DNA of 64,000 bases from Bacillus halotolerans (GTDB taxonomy: Bacteria > Bacillota > Bacilli > Bacillales > Bacillaceae). The DNA is taken from the NCBI RefSeq assembly GCF_001517105.1, contig NZ_LPVF01000008.1:62001-126000 (forward strand), read 5' to 3'. The notes under the pieces are model-generated. The model saw nothing but the letters and a program-made list of their open reading frames with translations. It searched no databases and had not been told where the DNA came from. Positions 9,689-17,942 of this stretch are shown one piece after another. Within the stretch, counting starts at the first letter, position 1. Each line of letters begins with the position of its first letter. A program made the position numbers and the translations under genes.

Positions 9689-10029
9689 TGGAAATCTTAA
9701 TGGCTGTTACAGCCGGTATTATTTTTATGGCTGCTACGTATTTGCTGCTGTCTAAAAGCCTGCTTCGGGTCATTATCGGAACAGCGCTTTTGAGCCACGG
9801 CGTTCATTTAATGCTTTTAACTATGGGAGGATTAAAAGAAGGCGCCGCTCCGATTTTGAGCGAGCATGCCAAGTCATTTGTCGATCCGCTTCCGCAAGCC
9901 CTGATTTTGACGGCTATTGTCATTTCATTTGGAGTTACATCCTTCATCCTCGTCATGGCGTTTCGGGCCTATCAGGAATTGAAATCGGACGATATGGATC
10001 AAATGAGGGGAAATGATCAACATGAATAA
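9688..10029 (+). CDS. mrpC: Mrp Na+/H+ antiporter subunit C
   Basis: 113 aa, homologous to NuoK/ND4L, with three predicted transmembrane helices. The family pattern with HGVHLMLLTMGG is at about residues 37-48 and DPLPQALILTAIVI at about residues 65-78. Start and stop overlap neighbouring genes (1 nt with mrpB, 8 nt with mrpD), consistent with coupled translation of complex subunits. Confidence 0.93.
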   Translation: MEILMAVTAGIIFMAATYLLLSKSLLRVIIGTALLSHGVHLMLLTMGGLKEGAAPILSEHAKSFVDPLPQALILTAIVISFGVTSFILVMAFRAYQELKSDDMDQMRGNDQHE

Positions 10030-11503
10030 TTTTGTTATATTGCCAATTCTGATCCCGCTCCTGTCCGCCATTCTGCTGATTTTCATGAACAAACACATCA
10101 TGCTCATGCGGATCTTCAGCACTGCGGCATCCGCACTCGGGATTGTGATCAGCGTTTTACTCGTACAGACTGTTTTTACAAACGGCATTCAGACACTGAG
10201 TTTGGGCGGCTGGAGAGCCCCCTACGGAATTGTGCTTGTTGCAGATCAATTTGCCAGCCTGCTTGTTCTCACCACAGCAGTCATCGGCTTATTGGTTGTG
10301 CTTTATTCCTTCCGTTCTATCGGTGAAAAACGGGAACGTGCCTTTTATTACTCCGCCGTGCAGTTTTTGCTGGCTGGTGTAAGCGGAGCGTTTTTAACAG
10401 GCGATTTATTTAATATGTACGTATTTTTCGAGCTTCTGCTTATTGCTTCTTATATGCTGATTGTATTAGGCGGCACAAAAATTCAGCTGCGGGAATCGCT
10501 TAAATACATTGTGTTTAATATCGTGTCATCAGCTTTGTTTGTCATCGGCGTCGGCTTTTTATACGCGGTGACCGGCACATTAAACATGGCGGATTTAAGT
10601 GTGAGAATCAGCGAATCCGGACAAACTGGGCTGATTACTGTAATCGGTGTCCTGTTACTCATCGTGTTTGGTATGAAGGGCGGGATCTTCCCTCTCTACT
10701 TTTGGCTTCCCGGCTCTTATTACGCGCCGCCGGCAGCCATCTCCGCATTGTTCGGCGCATTGCTGACCAAGGTCGGATTATATGCGATCACAAGAGTGTT
10801 CACACTGATTTTCATTCATGATACAGCGTTTACCCACCAGCTGATGATATGGCTCGCGGCTCTCACTGTCATCTTCGGTGTCATCGGTTCACTTGCCTAT
10901 CAGAATGTCATGAAAATCGTGATCTATAATATTATTACCGCTGTCGGCGTTATTTTGTTCGGTGTTGCAGTTCAAACGCCCGCATCCATTCAAGGTGCGA
11001 TTTACTACCTGATTCACGACATGCTGATTAAAGGCGCATTATTTATGCTGGCAGGCACGCTGATCGCTTTGACAGGCACAGCAAGCCTGCAACGAATGGG
11101 CGGGTTGATCAAGCGATACCCCGTTCTGGGATGGATGTTCTTCATGTCGGCTGTATCTCTTGCCGGCATCCCGCCTCTCAGCGGATTTGTAGGCAAATTT
11201 AAAATTGCAGAAGGCGGCTTCGCTGAAGGTGAATTTACGATTTCCATGCTGATCCTGCTTTCAAGCCTGCTCGTCCTGTATTCCGTGTTAAGAATCTTTA
11301 TCCATGCGTTTTGGGGCGAAGAAAAAGAAACACCAAAGCAAAATCTTAGAACAGCTAAAGGGCTTCTATATCCGGCAGCTATTTTTCTCTTCCTGTCTCT
11401 TCTCTTCGGATTAGGTACAGAATGGGTGTCACCGTACGTTGATCAAGCGGCCGAGACTTTGCTGAATCCGGAAAAATATATTGAAGCTGTTTTGAAGGAG
11501 TAG
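10022..11503 (+). CDS. mrpD: Mrp Na+/H+ antiporter subunit D
   Basis: 493 aa, homologous to NuoM/NuoN (ND4/ND2) antiporter-like subunits, about fourteen transmembrane helices. Typical elements include FFELLLIASYMLIVLGG and FPLYFWLPGSYYAPPAAISALF (about residues 222-243). The ATG at 10022 (MNNFVILPI) is chosen over the in-frame ATG at 10013, because GAGGGG (10005-10010) is too close to the earlier codon. It carries, with MrpA, the proton/sodium channel core. Confidence 0.92.
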   Translation: MNNFVILPILIPLLSAILLIFMNKHIMLMRIFSTAASALGIVISVLLVQTVFTNGIQTLSLGGWRAPYGIVLVADQFASLLVLTTAVIGLLVVLYSFRSIGEKRERAFYYSAVQFLLAGVSGAFLTGDLFNMYVFFELLLIASYMLIVLGGTKIQLRESLKYIVFNIVSSALFVIGVGFLYAVTGTLNMADLSVRISESGQTGLITVIGVLLLIVFGMKGGIFPLYFWLPGSYYAPPAAISALFGALLTKVGLYAITRVFTLIFIHDTAFTHQLMIWLAALTVIFGVIGSLAYQNVMKIVIYNIITAVGVILFGVAVQTPASIQGAIYYLIHDMLIKGALFMLAGTLIALTGTASLQRMGGLIKRYPVLGWMFFMSAVSLAGIPPLSGFVGKFKIAEGGFAEGEFTISMLILLSSLLVLYSVLRIFIHAFWGEEKETPKQNLRTAKGLLYPAAIFLFLSLLFGLGTEWVSPYVDQAAETLLNPEKYIEAVLKE

Positions 11504-11508
11504 ATCGC

Positions 11509-11985
11509 ATGGCATTTCAAATTTTATTAAATGTGTTTCTCGCTTTTTGCTGGATGTTCCTGAGCAATGACGCAAGCGCTGCCGGATTCATCACAGGCTT
11601 TATCCTGGGAATGATCTCTCTCTTCTTCTTCCGGCGCTTCCTTGCTCATCCGTTTTATCTATGGAAAATGTTTTCGATTATCAAACTTTTTTTGATCTTT
11701 ATAAGGGAATTATACCTTGCCAACGTCAGTGTGCTGAAAACAGTCCTGTCACCAAAACTGGATATCAAACCAGGCATATTCGCATTTAAAACAGAGCTGA
11801 CAAAGGATTGGGAAATCACCCTGCTTTCACTGCTTATTACATTAACGCCGGGAACATTGGTCATGGATATTTCCGATGACCGGACCATTCTCTATATTCA
11901 CGCGATGGATATTGAGGATGCGGAAAAAGCGATTTTTGATATTCGTGAGTCATTTGAAAAAGCCATACAGGAGGTGAGCCGCTGA
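11509..11985 (+). CDS. mrpE: Mrp Na+/H+ antiporter subunit E
   Basis: 158 aa, MNHE family. Two N-terminal hydrophobic hairpins (residues 1-50) and a third near 57-75 are followed by a soluble domain containing the conserved segment LTLTPGTLVMDI at about residues 109-120. It begins 5 nt after the mrpD stop and overlaps mrpF by 1 nt (TGATG). Confidence 0.93.
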   Translation: MAFQILLNVFLAFCWMFLSNDASAAGFITGFILGMISLFFFRRFLAHPFYLWKMFSIIKLFLIFIRELYLANVSVLKTVLSPKLDIKPGIFAFKTELTKDWEITLLSLLITLTPGTLVMDISDDRTILYIHAMDIEDAEKAIFDIRESFEKAIQEVSR

Positions 11986-12269
11986 TGTTTACGTTAATCC
12001 TTCAAATCGCGCTCGGCATTATGGCGGTGTCCACCCTGTTGTATGTCGTTCGTGTCATCAAAGGGCCGACTGTTCCTGACCGGGTTGTGGCTCTGGATGC
12101 AATCGGCATTAATCTGATAGCGATGACAGCGCTTGTCTCCATCCTGCTGAATACGAGTATTTTTCTTGATATCATATTATTGCTGGGTATTTTGTCTTTT
12201 ATCGGAACCATTGCGTTTTCTAAGTTCTTAGAGAAAGGAGAGATTATCGAAAATGATCGTGATCGCTAA
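11985..12269 (+). CDS. mrpF: Mrp Na+/H+ antiporter subunit F
   Basis: 94 aa, MrpF/PhaF family, three transmembrane helices; the conserved [15 protein letters not shown] block follows the first helix (residues 27-41). In B. subtilis mrpF is also linked to Na+ and cholate efflux. It overlaps mrpE by 1 nt and mrpG by 17 nt. Confidence 0.93.
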   Translation: MFTLILQIALGIMAVSTLLYVVRVIKGPTVPDRVVALDAIGINLIAMTALVSILLNTSIFLDIILLLGILSFIGTIAFSKFLEKGEIIENDRDR

Positions 12270-12627
12270 AATAGCAGTGGCGATATTGATCCTAATGGGG
12301 GCGCTAATCTGTCTTGCGGCTTCCTTCGGGACGCTTCGCCTTCCCGATATGTACACACGCTCTCACGCTGCTTCTAAAGGCTCAACGTTAGGGGTAAATA
12401 TGATTCTGCTCGGTGTCTTCTTCTTTTTGTGGTTTATAACAGGAGAGATATCAGCAAAAATTCTGCTCGGGATTTTCTTTATCTTTATTACGACGCCGGT
12501 CGGGGGACACTTGATCTGCCGAGCTGCGTACAACTCTGGTGTCAAGCTGGATGAAAGAAGTGTACAGGATGACTATAACGGCATCAGAAACTTTGTGATT
12601 AAACGAAAAGAGGATTCTTACCTATAA
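12253..12627 (+). CDS. mrpG: Mrp Na+/H+ antiporter subunit G
   Basis: 124 aa, PhaG/MnhG family, three transmembrane helices with the signature [19 protein letters not shown] at about residues 26-44. It starts inside mrpF, after GAAAGGAGAG (12233-12242). It is last in the operon and is followed at once by a terminator shared with convergent yuxO. Confidence 0.93.
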   Translation: MIVIAKIAVAILILMGALICLAASFGTLRLPDMYTRSHAASKGSTLGVNMILLGVFFFLWFITGEISAKILLGIFFIFITTPVGGHLICRAAYNSGVKLDERSVQDDYNGIRNFVIKRKEDSYL

Positions 12628-12634
12628 AAATGAG

Positions 12635-12667
12635 CAGCCGGACAGGCAGAGTTCCGGCTGTTTTTTT
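12635..12667. terminator. Terminator between mrpG and yuxO
   Basis: CAGCCGGA / TCCGGCTG stem (12635-12642 and 12653-12660) with a seven-T run that runs into the yuxO stop codon. Confidence 0.85.
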
Positions 12668-13046
12668 ATTTTGTGATGACAGCCAGCGTGCATCTGGATA
12701 TACAGATCAGCCTCTCTTGCTCGTCATAAATGTGAATCTGATACACAATGGTCGTTCTGCCTTTATGAACAGGCTCGGCTACCGCCTTTACCGTTCCTTC
12801 CTTGACAGATTTCAAATGATTGGCGTTAATCTCCAAACCGACACAAGCTTGTGTACGAGAATCGATTAGATGCTGGGCACCCACGCTCGCCGTAGTTTCC
12901 GCAAGAGCCACTGAAGCGCCTCCATGCAAATAACCAAAGGGCTGGACGGTCCGGTGATCCACCGGCATCACTGCCACGCAGCGTTCCGCTGTGCTTTCTA
13001 CAATTTCAATTCCCAGCGCGCCAAGCAATGTATGTTTCATATCCAT
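12666..13046 (-). CDS. yuxO: Hotdog-fold acyl-CoA thioesterase YuxO
   Basis: 126 aa, PaaI/YdiI-type 4HBT thioesterase. The conserved active-site segment QPFGYLHGGASVALAE at about residues 35-50 is present, with the catalytic acidic residue in ALAET. The best-supported substrate for relatives is 1,4-dihydroxy-2-naphthoyl-CoA in menaquinone synthesis (MenI activity); that is inference here. AGGGAG lies 8 nt before the ATG. It starts 17 nt after the comA stop on the same strand, so it is probably transcribed with comP-comA. Confidence 0.85.
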   Translation of the reverse strand: MDMKHTLLGALGIEIVESTAERCVAVMPVDHRTVQPFGYLHGGASVALAETTASVGAQHLIDSRTQACVGLEINANHLKSVKEGTVKAVAEPVHKGRTTIVYQIHIYDEQERLICISRCTLAVITK

Positions 13047-13063
13047 AGTTTTAACTCCCTTAT

Positions 13064-13708
13064 TTAAAGCACACCGTCTGATTTTGCAATCAACACCGCT
13101 TCCGTCCTGGAACCGACATTAAGCTTGTTGAAAATCGACGTCAGGCTGTATTCAATGGACCGCTTGCTTAAATGAAGCGCATCTGCAATTTCTTGGTTGG
13201 TAAAACCTTTTTCAACTTCTTGAAGAATCAGGCATTCTCTGGGTGTGAGCACATCTTGTTCTTTTTGAGAGGAAGGGGCCGGCTTTGTTTTTTGCTGAGT
13301 CATCAGCTGTTTAAAGTAAGCGAAATCGACTAAAATGTCTCCGTTGAGCACGTGATATATGTATTGGGTGATCTTTTCCTTTGATTCGGTTTTGCTGATG
13401 GCGCCGTGCAGACCCGCACGAATCGCTTCCTCAAAATAATCCTCGACCTCATAACCGGTATATACGATAATTTTACAATGAGGATTCTCTTGTAAAATCT
13501 GTTTAGAAAGCTCCATCCCATTGACATCGCCGCCTAAGTTCAAATCCATTAAGATGAGATCATATGATGAGAAATCATGCTGGTGTATGAACTGTTCGCT
13601 GGGTTCAGGACTGAGACAATCAACAGACAAATTCGAATCCGTTTCCAAAATTGTCTTGGTGCCTTCCATGACAGCCGGATGGTCATCAATCACTAGTATC
13701 TTTTTCAT
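13064..13708 (-). CDS. comA: Competence response regulator ComA
   Basis: 214 aa NarL/FixJ-type response regulator. The receiver domain spans residues 1-120 with acidic D8/D9, phospho-acceptor D55 (LILMDLNLGG) and a conserved Lys in ISKTESK. The C-terminal LuxR-type helix-turn-helix (about 147-210) contains LTPRECLILQEVEKGFTNQE. Phosphorylated by ComP, it binds TTGCGG-N4-CCGCAA boxes at srfA, degQ, rapA and others. The ATG at 13708 follows GGGAGG; an upstream in-frame ATG has no good site. Only 37 nt separate it from a terminator-like hairpin after comP. Confidence 0.95.
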   Translation of the reverse strand: MKKILVIDDHPAVMEGTKTILETDSNLSVDCLSPEPSEQFIHQHDFSSYDLILMDLNLGGDVNGMELSKQILQENPHCKIIVYTGYEVEDYFEEAIRAGLHGAISKTESKEKITQYIYHVLNGDILVDFAYFKQLMTQQKTKPAPSSQKEQDVLTPRECLILQEVEKGFTNQEIADALHLSKRSIEYSLTSIFNKLNVGSRTEAVLIAKSDGVL

Positions 13709-13744
13709 GTTTTCCTCCCTTTTACTCACTCATTTCCATTTTAT

Positions 13745-13770
13745 AAAAAAGACTTGGCTTCTGCCAAGTC
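13745..13770 (-). terminator. Terminator-like hairpin between comP and comA
   Basis: On the minus strand a perfect 8-bp stem GACTTGGC / GCCAAGTC (13751-13770, loop of 4) is followed by TTTTTT (13750-13745), 18 nt after the comP stop. It looks like an intrinsic terminator inside the comP-comA transcript. Confidence 0.7.
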
Positions 13771-13788
13771 GTTTATGTTATAAAACCA

Positions 13789-16107
13789 TTACAATTCCAT
13801 TTCAATATCGGCCTTAAAGCCCTTTCCTTCACTTGTTTCGATTCGGAGGCGTCCATCTAAAGCCCTGACTCGCTCCTTAATGCCAGAAAGACCCATACTC
13901 ATGGAATGTTCGTTATTTTTCTCCAGATCAAATCCGACTCCATCATCCTCATAATGAAGAACAATTTTGTTCTGAATACTGATCAGCATGATAAGCACTT
14001 CCGTCGCCTGAGAGTGTTTCACTGCATTTGATAAAAACTCTTGAATGATCCGGTACAAATTCAGCTGCGAATCCAAATCAAGCGACGCCGTAAATCTGCC
14101 GGTATTTAAGCGGATATGAAACGGAACCCGCTCCTGCTGCTGCGCTACCAGCTTGGACAGCGCCTTCACCAGTCCCAAATCATACAAAAGCTGCGGCCGC
14201 AATTCATGACACGTCTCCCTCGTCATCGAAATCACATCAGACATCTGCTCATTCATCTGTACGAGCTTGTCCTGCACCTCTTCACGGCATGGATCATCAT
14301 CCTTCTTAAACTCAGCCAAAAACAGCTCACACTGCCGTTTTAATGAAATCAAATCCTGAAGAACCGAATCGTGGAGATCGCGGGCGAGATCAGAACGTTG
14401 TTTTTCTTCGATGGTGTACATGAGTTTTTTGAGCCAGACGGGGTTAGCATCTTCCCTTTTTAAAGCTTGTAAATGATCCATAAGTTCTTCAATTTGTACA
14501 ACGTTTTCCATGGATACACTAGTATAAAACGATAATGTTTTCAGCCATGAAACTTCATCTCTTGTCAACCTCGGTGTGTTGATACTAGATAAACAAAGCA
14601 ATACATAAGAACTTGTACCTTTTTCCCCTACCTTGATCAAAAACCCTTGATTAACCTCAACAATTTTCCCTATTTCTTTAGTGACCTTTTCAAATTCTGT
14701 TTTATATAGCTTCCAATTGGGTTCAACACTCTGTTTGTCAAAGTATATAATTTCTCTATCAGAACCAACTTCAAAGGTGTATGCTTTACTTACGGGTAGA
14801 ACTTCTAGTATTGTTGTTTTTAAGTTCTTAAATACTTGATCTAAAGCTGATACACCTTTAATTAATTGCGTATATTTAAAAATACTGTCTTGATAATTAT
14901 ATTTTTCCGAAAATCGTTTTAACCGAAATTTATAGTCTAATAATTCTTTAATATAAAAGACCGACAGAAAAATTATGAACGTACATAACGTAATTAAGAT
15001 GACATTAAAATCCGCTCTTTTACTATCGAATACAATTGACAACCAAACTATACCAATTGTCGGAATGATGGACAAGAAACTATAATATCTAATTCTTCCT
15101 AAGATAAAGTCAATATCATAAATTTTATTTACAACGAATTGATAAACCAATGCTAATGGGATAATAATTAAGAACGGCGCAGTCACTATTGCTGAATAAA
15201 TATATTGCCCAAATAAAACTTCCGGCAAGATATATAAGACCGAAAAAGGAAAAAAAGCAACAGTATTCGAAATCAATAATACCTTCAATAAATAGTAATG
15301 ATCCTTTTTTCTATAAATTATCCCATAATAGATTATACAAAAATAAACAACTGTAATCTCTATTAAGAATGTTACTAAGTTTATATTACTAATATTCGTA
15401 GTAATCCCCGATGGAAGATATTTCTCAGTGAACTCTATTATTACATTAATGATTGGTAGCATGTATAACATGTTCACGGTATAACGTGATGAAAATTTGA
15501 TGCTTAATTCTTTGAAATATTGATATAGAAAATGCAAATACAAGACAGGTACATTTAAAAAGGTAAAAAGATTAATATATCTATTTATTTCATATCCTCT
15601 AGTAACGCCTCCAGCACTTAAATATGCTATCGATATAAACAGCAAAAAATTAATCAAAATATAAGCCGAGTACGTATTTTTCACTCGATTGACCCTATAA
15701 ATATAAAAAGCACATAACAGACTCAAAGCAAAAAATATACAAGGGATAATATAAATGAAAAAGCTATAAGAATTATTTAAAGAGATATACTCCATATTAT
15801 GTAATTGAATTTCATGATTATCCCTTTTAACTTTTAAATGTTCAGCTTTTGCTAAATAATTTCTTTTAATATTTTCGCTTGTAGGTTTCTTCCCACTTAC
15901 TTCGAGTATTAAGTCGCCTTCTTTTAATCCCATATATTTTCCATATGTGGATTTTGTCATTTTTTCAACTTTTAACTCATGATTGGCTGTTTCAGAAACA
16001 TAAGTACCAACTAAAATACCATTCTGAGTGAAATAAACAATATAAGCAAAATATAAGAGACTAAATAATACTAGCACTATAGAAAAATTTCTTTTAAAGT
16101 TTTTCAA
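13789..16107 (-). CDS. comP: Competence pheromone sensor kinase ComP (variant pherotype)
   Basis: 772 aa membrane histidine kinase that senses ComX and phosphorylates ComA. The first half has about eight to ten hydrophobic segments, with a PDZ-like extracellular piece after the first (YGKYMGLKEGDLILEV, about residues 55-70). The kinase part has HisKA_3 with the phospho-His in DLARDLHDSVLQD near residue 575, and the ATPase pocket (NAVKHSQA, DDGVGFD, GLSGIKERV). The TTG start at 16107 is 19 nt after comX. The C-terminal kinase is nearly the same as in strain 168, but the sensor half differs greatly and is very AT-rich, as known for the polymorphic comQXP locus. Confidence 0.93.
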   Translation of the reverse strand: MKNFKRNFSIVLVLFSLLYFAYIVYFTQNGILVGTYVSETANHELKVEKMTKSTYGKYMGLKEGDLILEVSGKKPTSENIKRNYLAKAEHLKVKRDNHEIQLHNMEYISLNNSYSFFIYIIPCIFFALSLLCAFYIYRVNRVKNTYSAYILINFLLFISIAYLSAGGVTRGYEINRYINLFTFLNVPVLYLHFLYQYFKELSIKFSSRYTVNMLYMLPIINVIIEFTEKYLPSGITTNISNINLVTFLIEITVVYFCIIYYGIIYRKKDHYYLLKVLLISNTVAFFPFSVLYILPEVLFGQYIYSAIVTAPFLIIIPLALVYQFVVNKIYDIDFILGRIRYYSFLSIIPTIGIVWLSIVFDSKRADFNVILITLCTFIIFLSVFYIKELLDYKFRLKRFSEKYNYQDSIFKYTQLIKGVSALDQVFKNLKTTILEVLPVSKAYTFEVGSDREIIYFDKQSVEPNWKLYKTEFEKVTKEIGKIVEVNQGFLIKVGEKGTSSYVLLCLSSINTPRLTRDEVSWLKTLSFYTSVSMENVVQIEELMDHLQALKREDANPVWLKKLMYTIEEKQRSDLARDLHDSVLQDLISLKRQCELFLAEFKKDDDPCREEVQDKLVQMNEQMSDVISMTRETCHELRPQLLYDLGLVKALSKLVAQQQERVPFHIRLNTGRFTASLDLDSQLNLYRIIQEFLSNAVKHSQATEVLIMLISIQNKIVLHYEDDGVGFDLEKNNEHSMSMGLSGIKERVRALDGRLRIETSEGKGFKADIEMEL

Positions 16108-16126
16108 TAGACCACTTCTCTCTGAA

Positions 16127-16303
16127 TTATTGCTCCCAGAAAATACCCTTGCATTTCTTTGAGAGAGTCATTTTTTTATTGAAAATATCTACAATTGAAG
16201 GGATTAGTTTATCTGGAATTCCTATTAAGCTTGCCTCTCCATTTTCTAATTTAGTTAAAACTTGAGGATTCTTCATTAAGTAATCAATCATATCTTGTTT
16301 CAT
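16127..16303 (-). CDS. comX: Pheromone precursor ComX, GIFWEQ type
   Basis: 58-codon gene, translated directly (MKQDMIDYLMKNPQVLTKLE at the start). Residues 53-58 read GIFWEQ, the mature peptide reported for pherotype RO-E-2, whose Trp (here W56) is modified with a geranyl group. The ATG at 16303 follows AAGAGAGG with 7-8 nt spacing and lies 14 nt after the comQ stop; comP follows 19 nt later. ComQ cleaves and prenylates the C-terminal end and the peptide activates the cognate ComP. Exact processing is inferred from the matching hexapeptide. Confidence 0.93.
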   Translation of the reverse strand: MKQDMIDYLMKNPQVLTKLENGEASLIGIPDKLIPSIVDIFNKKMTLSKKCKGIFWEQ

Positions 16304-16317
16304 AGGTATACCTCTCT

Positions 16318-17157
16318 TTATAACTTTATATTTATGTTTAATTGATTCATGCTTGCTGTGATTTCTTCCTCATAAAACTTAATCAACATAGATACATATT
16401 GATTAAGCCCCGCTTCAAATAATAATTCATCAAATTTAGAGCGATCAGCTATAAGACTATGATAACTTGGTTGGGAATTTATTAATTTTAATATCTTTTC
16501 AGAAGCCTCATTAAATTTGCGGTTTAAAAATAAATAAATTAAAGTCTTTCTTTTCTTTCTTATGTCGCTACGCTGATCATTAACTAAACCATAATAGTCA
16601 TTTTCCAATTGCTTTATTATTCCTATTTTATAAGCATAATCCTCAATAGTTTGATTAAACTCTCCATTTGCAAGCATGGCAGCTAAAACGGCAGACATAG
16701 CTGTAAGAGAACCTGATTTTTGTTTCATCATTTGAATGCATTCTTCTTCTGTCTCTGGAAAGTTAATTAAATCGTCATGTTGCCCCTGCATAGCATTTAA
16801 AGCATATTTTAAAGTGAGCCGCTGATATTCAGCCTTATCGCTAATAGAACAAATGGTTTCTAACCCTAAGGTATAAAGGGTAGTTGCAGCATTTAGAGAG
16901 AGAGAAGAATCTATTTCCATCCACTTTTTTCCAAAGTTGTCCTCATCCTCTAAATCATCAAATATATCGAAGGATATGATTAAAAGCTCAATTCCTCCAG
17001 CCAACGTTAAAATATGCAAATAACTGTTACCTCTTAATGCTACGTAATGCTTATAAGCCAGGATACCAAAAGAAAAGTGGTTTTTCTCATCGATAAAGTT
17101 GATTAAATACTTTTTCAAATCCAAATTTCGAATTTTTTCGTGTACAATCTCCTTCAT
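16318..17157 (-). CDS. comQ: ComX-modifying isoprenyl transferase ComQ
   Basis: About 279 aa from the Met that aligns with the known ComQ start (MKEIV). All-alpha polyprenyl-synthase fold; the first Asp-rich motif [11 protein letters not shown] (about residues 67-77) binds the Mg2+-prenyl diphosphate. It modifies the Trp of ComX and is needed to release the pheromone. The reading frame stays open to an ATG at 17241, and a strong GGGAGGGTGA (17219-17210 on this strand) sits inside that extension, 9 nt before an in-frame ATT, so the true start is uncertain. The coding sequence is AT-rich and diverged from strain 168, like comX and the comP sensor. Confidence 0.88.
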   Translation of the reverse strand: MKEIVHEKIRNLDLKKYLINFIDEKNHFSFGILAYKHYVALRGNSYLHILTLAGGIELLIISFDIFDDLEDEDNFGKKWMEIDSSLSLNAATTLYTLGLETICSISDKAEYQRLTLKYALNAMQGQHDDLINFPETEEECIQMMKQKSGSLTAMSAVLAAMLANGEFNQTIEDYAYKIGIIKQLENDYYGLVNDQRSDIRKKRKTLIYLFLNRKFNEASEKILKLINSQPSYHSLIADRSKFDELLFEAGLNQYVSMLIKFYEEEITASMNQLNINIKL

Positions 17158-17313
17158 CTTTTTTTTAATCGAAATTTCATCTAAACACATTTCCTTACTA
17201 ATATTCTTCACCCTCCCATTCCATTTTACTAAATGGGACATTTAAAGGACAGCAGGTTTTTCGTTTTTTAACAATCATATAATACTTTATCCATTTATTG
17301 TACGGGAAGAACG

Positions 17314-17340
17314 AAAAAAAAGACTTGTTTCCAAGTCTTT
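17314..17340. terminator. Terminator of degQ
   Basis: GACTTG / CAAGTC stem (17322-17327, 17332-17337) with a TTTC loop, flanked by eight A and a T-run, directly after the degQ stop. It separates degQ from comQ on the minus strand. Confidence 0.85.
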
Positions 17341-17341
17341 T

Positions 17342-17482
17342 TTACGAAATTTTCATTGCGTATGTGTATTTATCGAGCTGATCAATGCTTTTGTTAATGT
17401 TTCGTAATGAATCTGTCGTTTCTTTAATATCAAGTTCGAGTCGGAATAATAATTGTTTTACTTCTTCAAGTTTCTTTTCCAT
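17342..17482 (-). CDS. degQ: Degradation enzyme regulator DegQ
   Basis: 46 aa, translated directly (MEKKLEEVKQLLFRLELDIK at the start, ending AMKIS). Charged, helix-forming, no membrane segment. In B. subtilis DegQ stimulates phosphotransfer from DegS to DegU and so raises secreted protease and other DegU-controlled functions. AAAAGGAG lies about 9 nt before the ATG. A ComA box upstream ties it to the comQXPA quorum system next door. Confidence 0.95.
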   Translation of the reverse strand: MEKKLEEVKQLLFRLELDIKETTDSLRNINKSIDQLDKYTYAMKIS

Positions 17483-17561
17483 CGTTTCCACACTCCTTTT
17501 TTTGAAAGATCAATGAATTGTGTATGGTGAACGAGTCCTAGGTATTTGATCTGTTACTAAT

Positions 17562-17590
17562 AGTGTATCTGGTTTCGGCTTATTTTTCAC
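17562..17590 (-). promoter_or_regulatory. Candidate degQ promoter
   Basis: On the minus strand, -10 TACACT (17567-17562) with a poor -35 GTGAAA (17590-17585) at 17-bp spacing. A weak promoter is expected for a ComA-activated gene. Confidence 0.5.
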
Positions 17591-17611
17591 CGAAAAGTAT
17601 ACAAAAAGATC

Positions 17612-17627
17612 CTGCGTGACACCGCAA
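17612..17627. promoter_or_regulatory. ComA box upstream of degQ
   Basis: On the minus strand TTGCGGTGTCACGCAG: a perfect left half TTGCGG, 4-bp spacer, and right half matching 4 of 6 of CCGCAA. It is centred about 65 bp upstream of the inferred degQ transcription start. Confidence 0.7.
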
Positions 17628-17840
17628 ATATCAATAGGTCCTTATACTCAAAGGAATCACAATAAGAACGGGACTATTTTTCTATGTGAAAAAACGGTGA
17701 TTTCGGATGAAATTGAGAAAGATTCTTAATTTCCTTGATTTTATTGTGTTTATCTGTTTCACAATGTAAGACTATAGTCCCCCTTGCCGCTTTTTCAAAA
17801 TTCAATATGCGATTCTTGGCGTATCGTGACCGACAAACAC

Positions 17841-17875
17841 CGAAAAGACCGCAACGCAAAGTTGTGGCCTTTTCG
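17841..17875. other. Long hairpin between degQ and yuzC
   Basis: CGAAAAGACCGCAAC, loop GCAAA, GTTGTGGCCTTTTCG: 15 positions with one A-C mismatch and one G-T pair. There is no clear T-run on either side beyond the four T inside the stem. It may be a terminator or RNA structure. Of the 460-bp gap 17483-17942, the rest holds the degQ control region and nothing else I can name. Confidence 0.4.
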
Positions 17876-17942
17876 CTTAGTCATATCCGGCACCTGAGTG
17901 ATCTATATATATAGACATATCCCCTTTTTGCGAGGTGCTTCC

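Noticed and set aside
17674-17859. 61-codon minus-strand frame between degQ and yuzC
   Set aside because: No ribosome site, and it runs into the hairpin; not a recognised protein.
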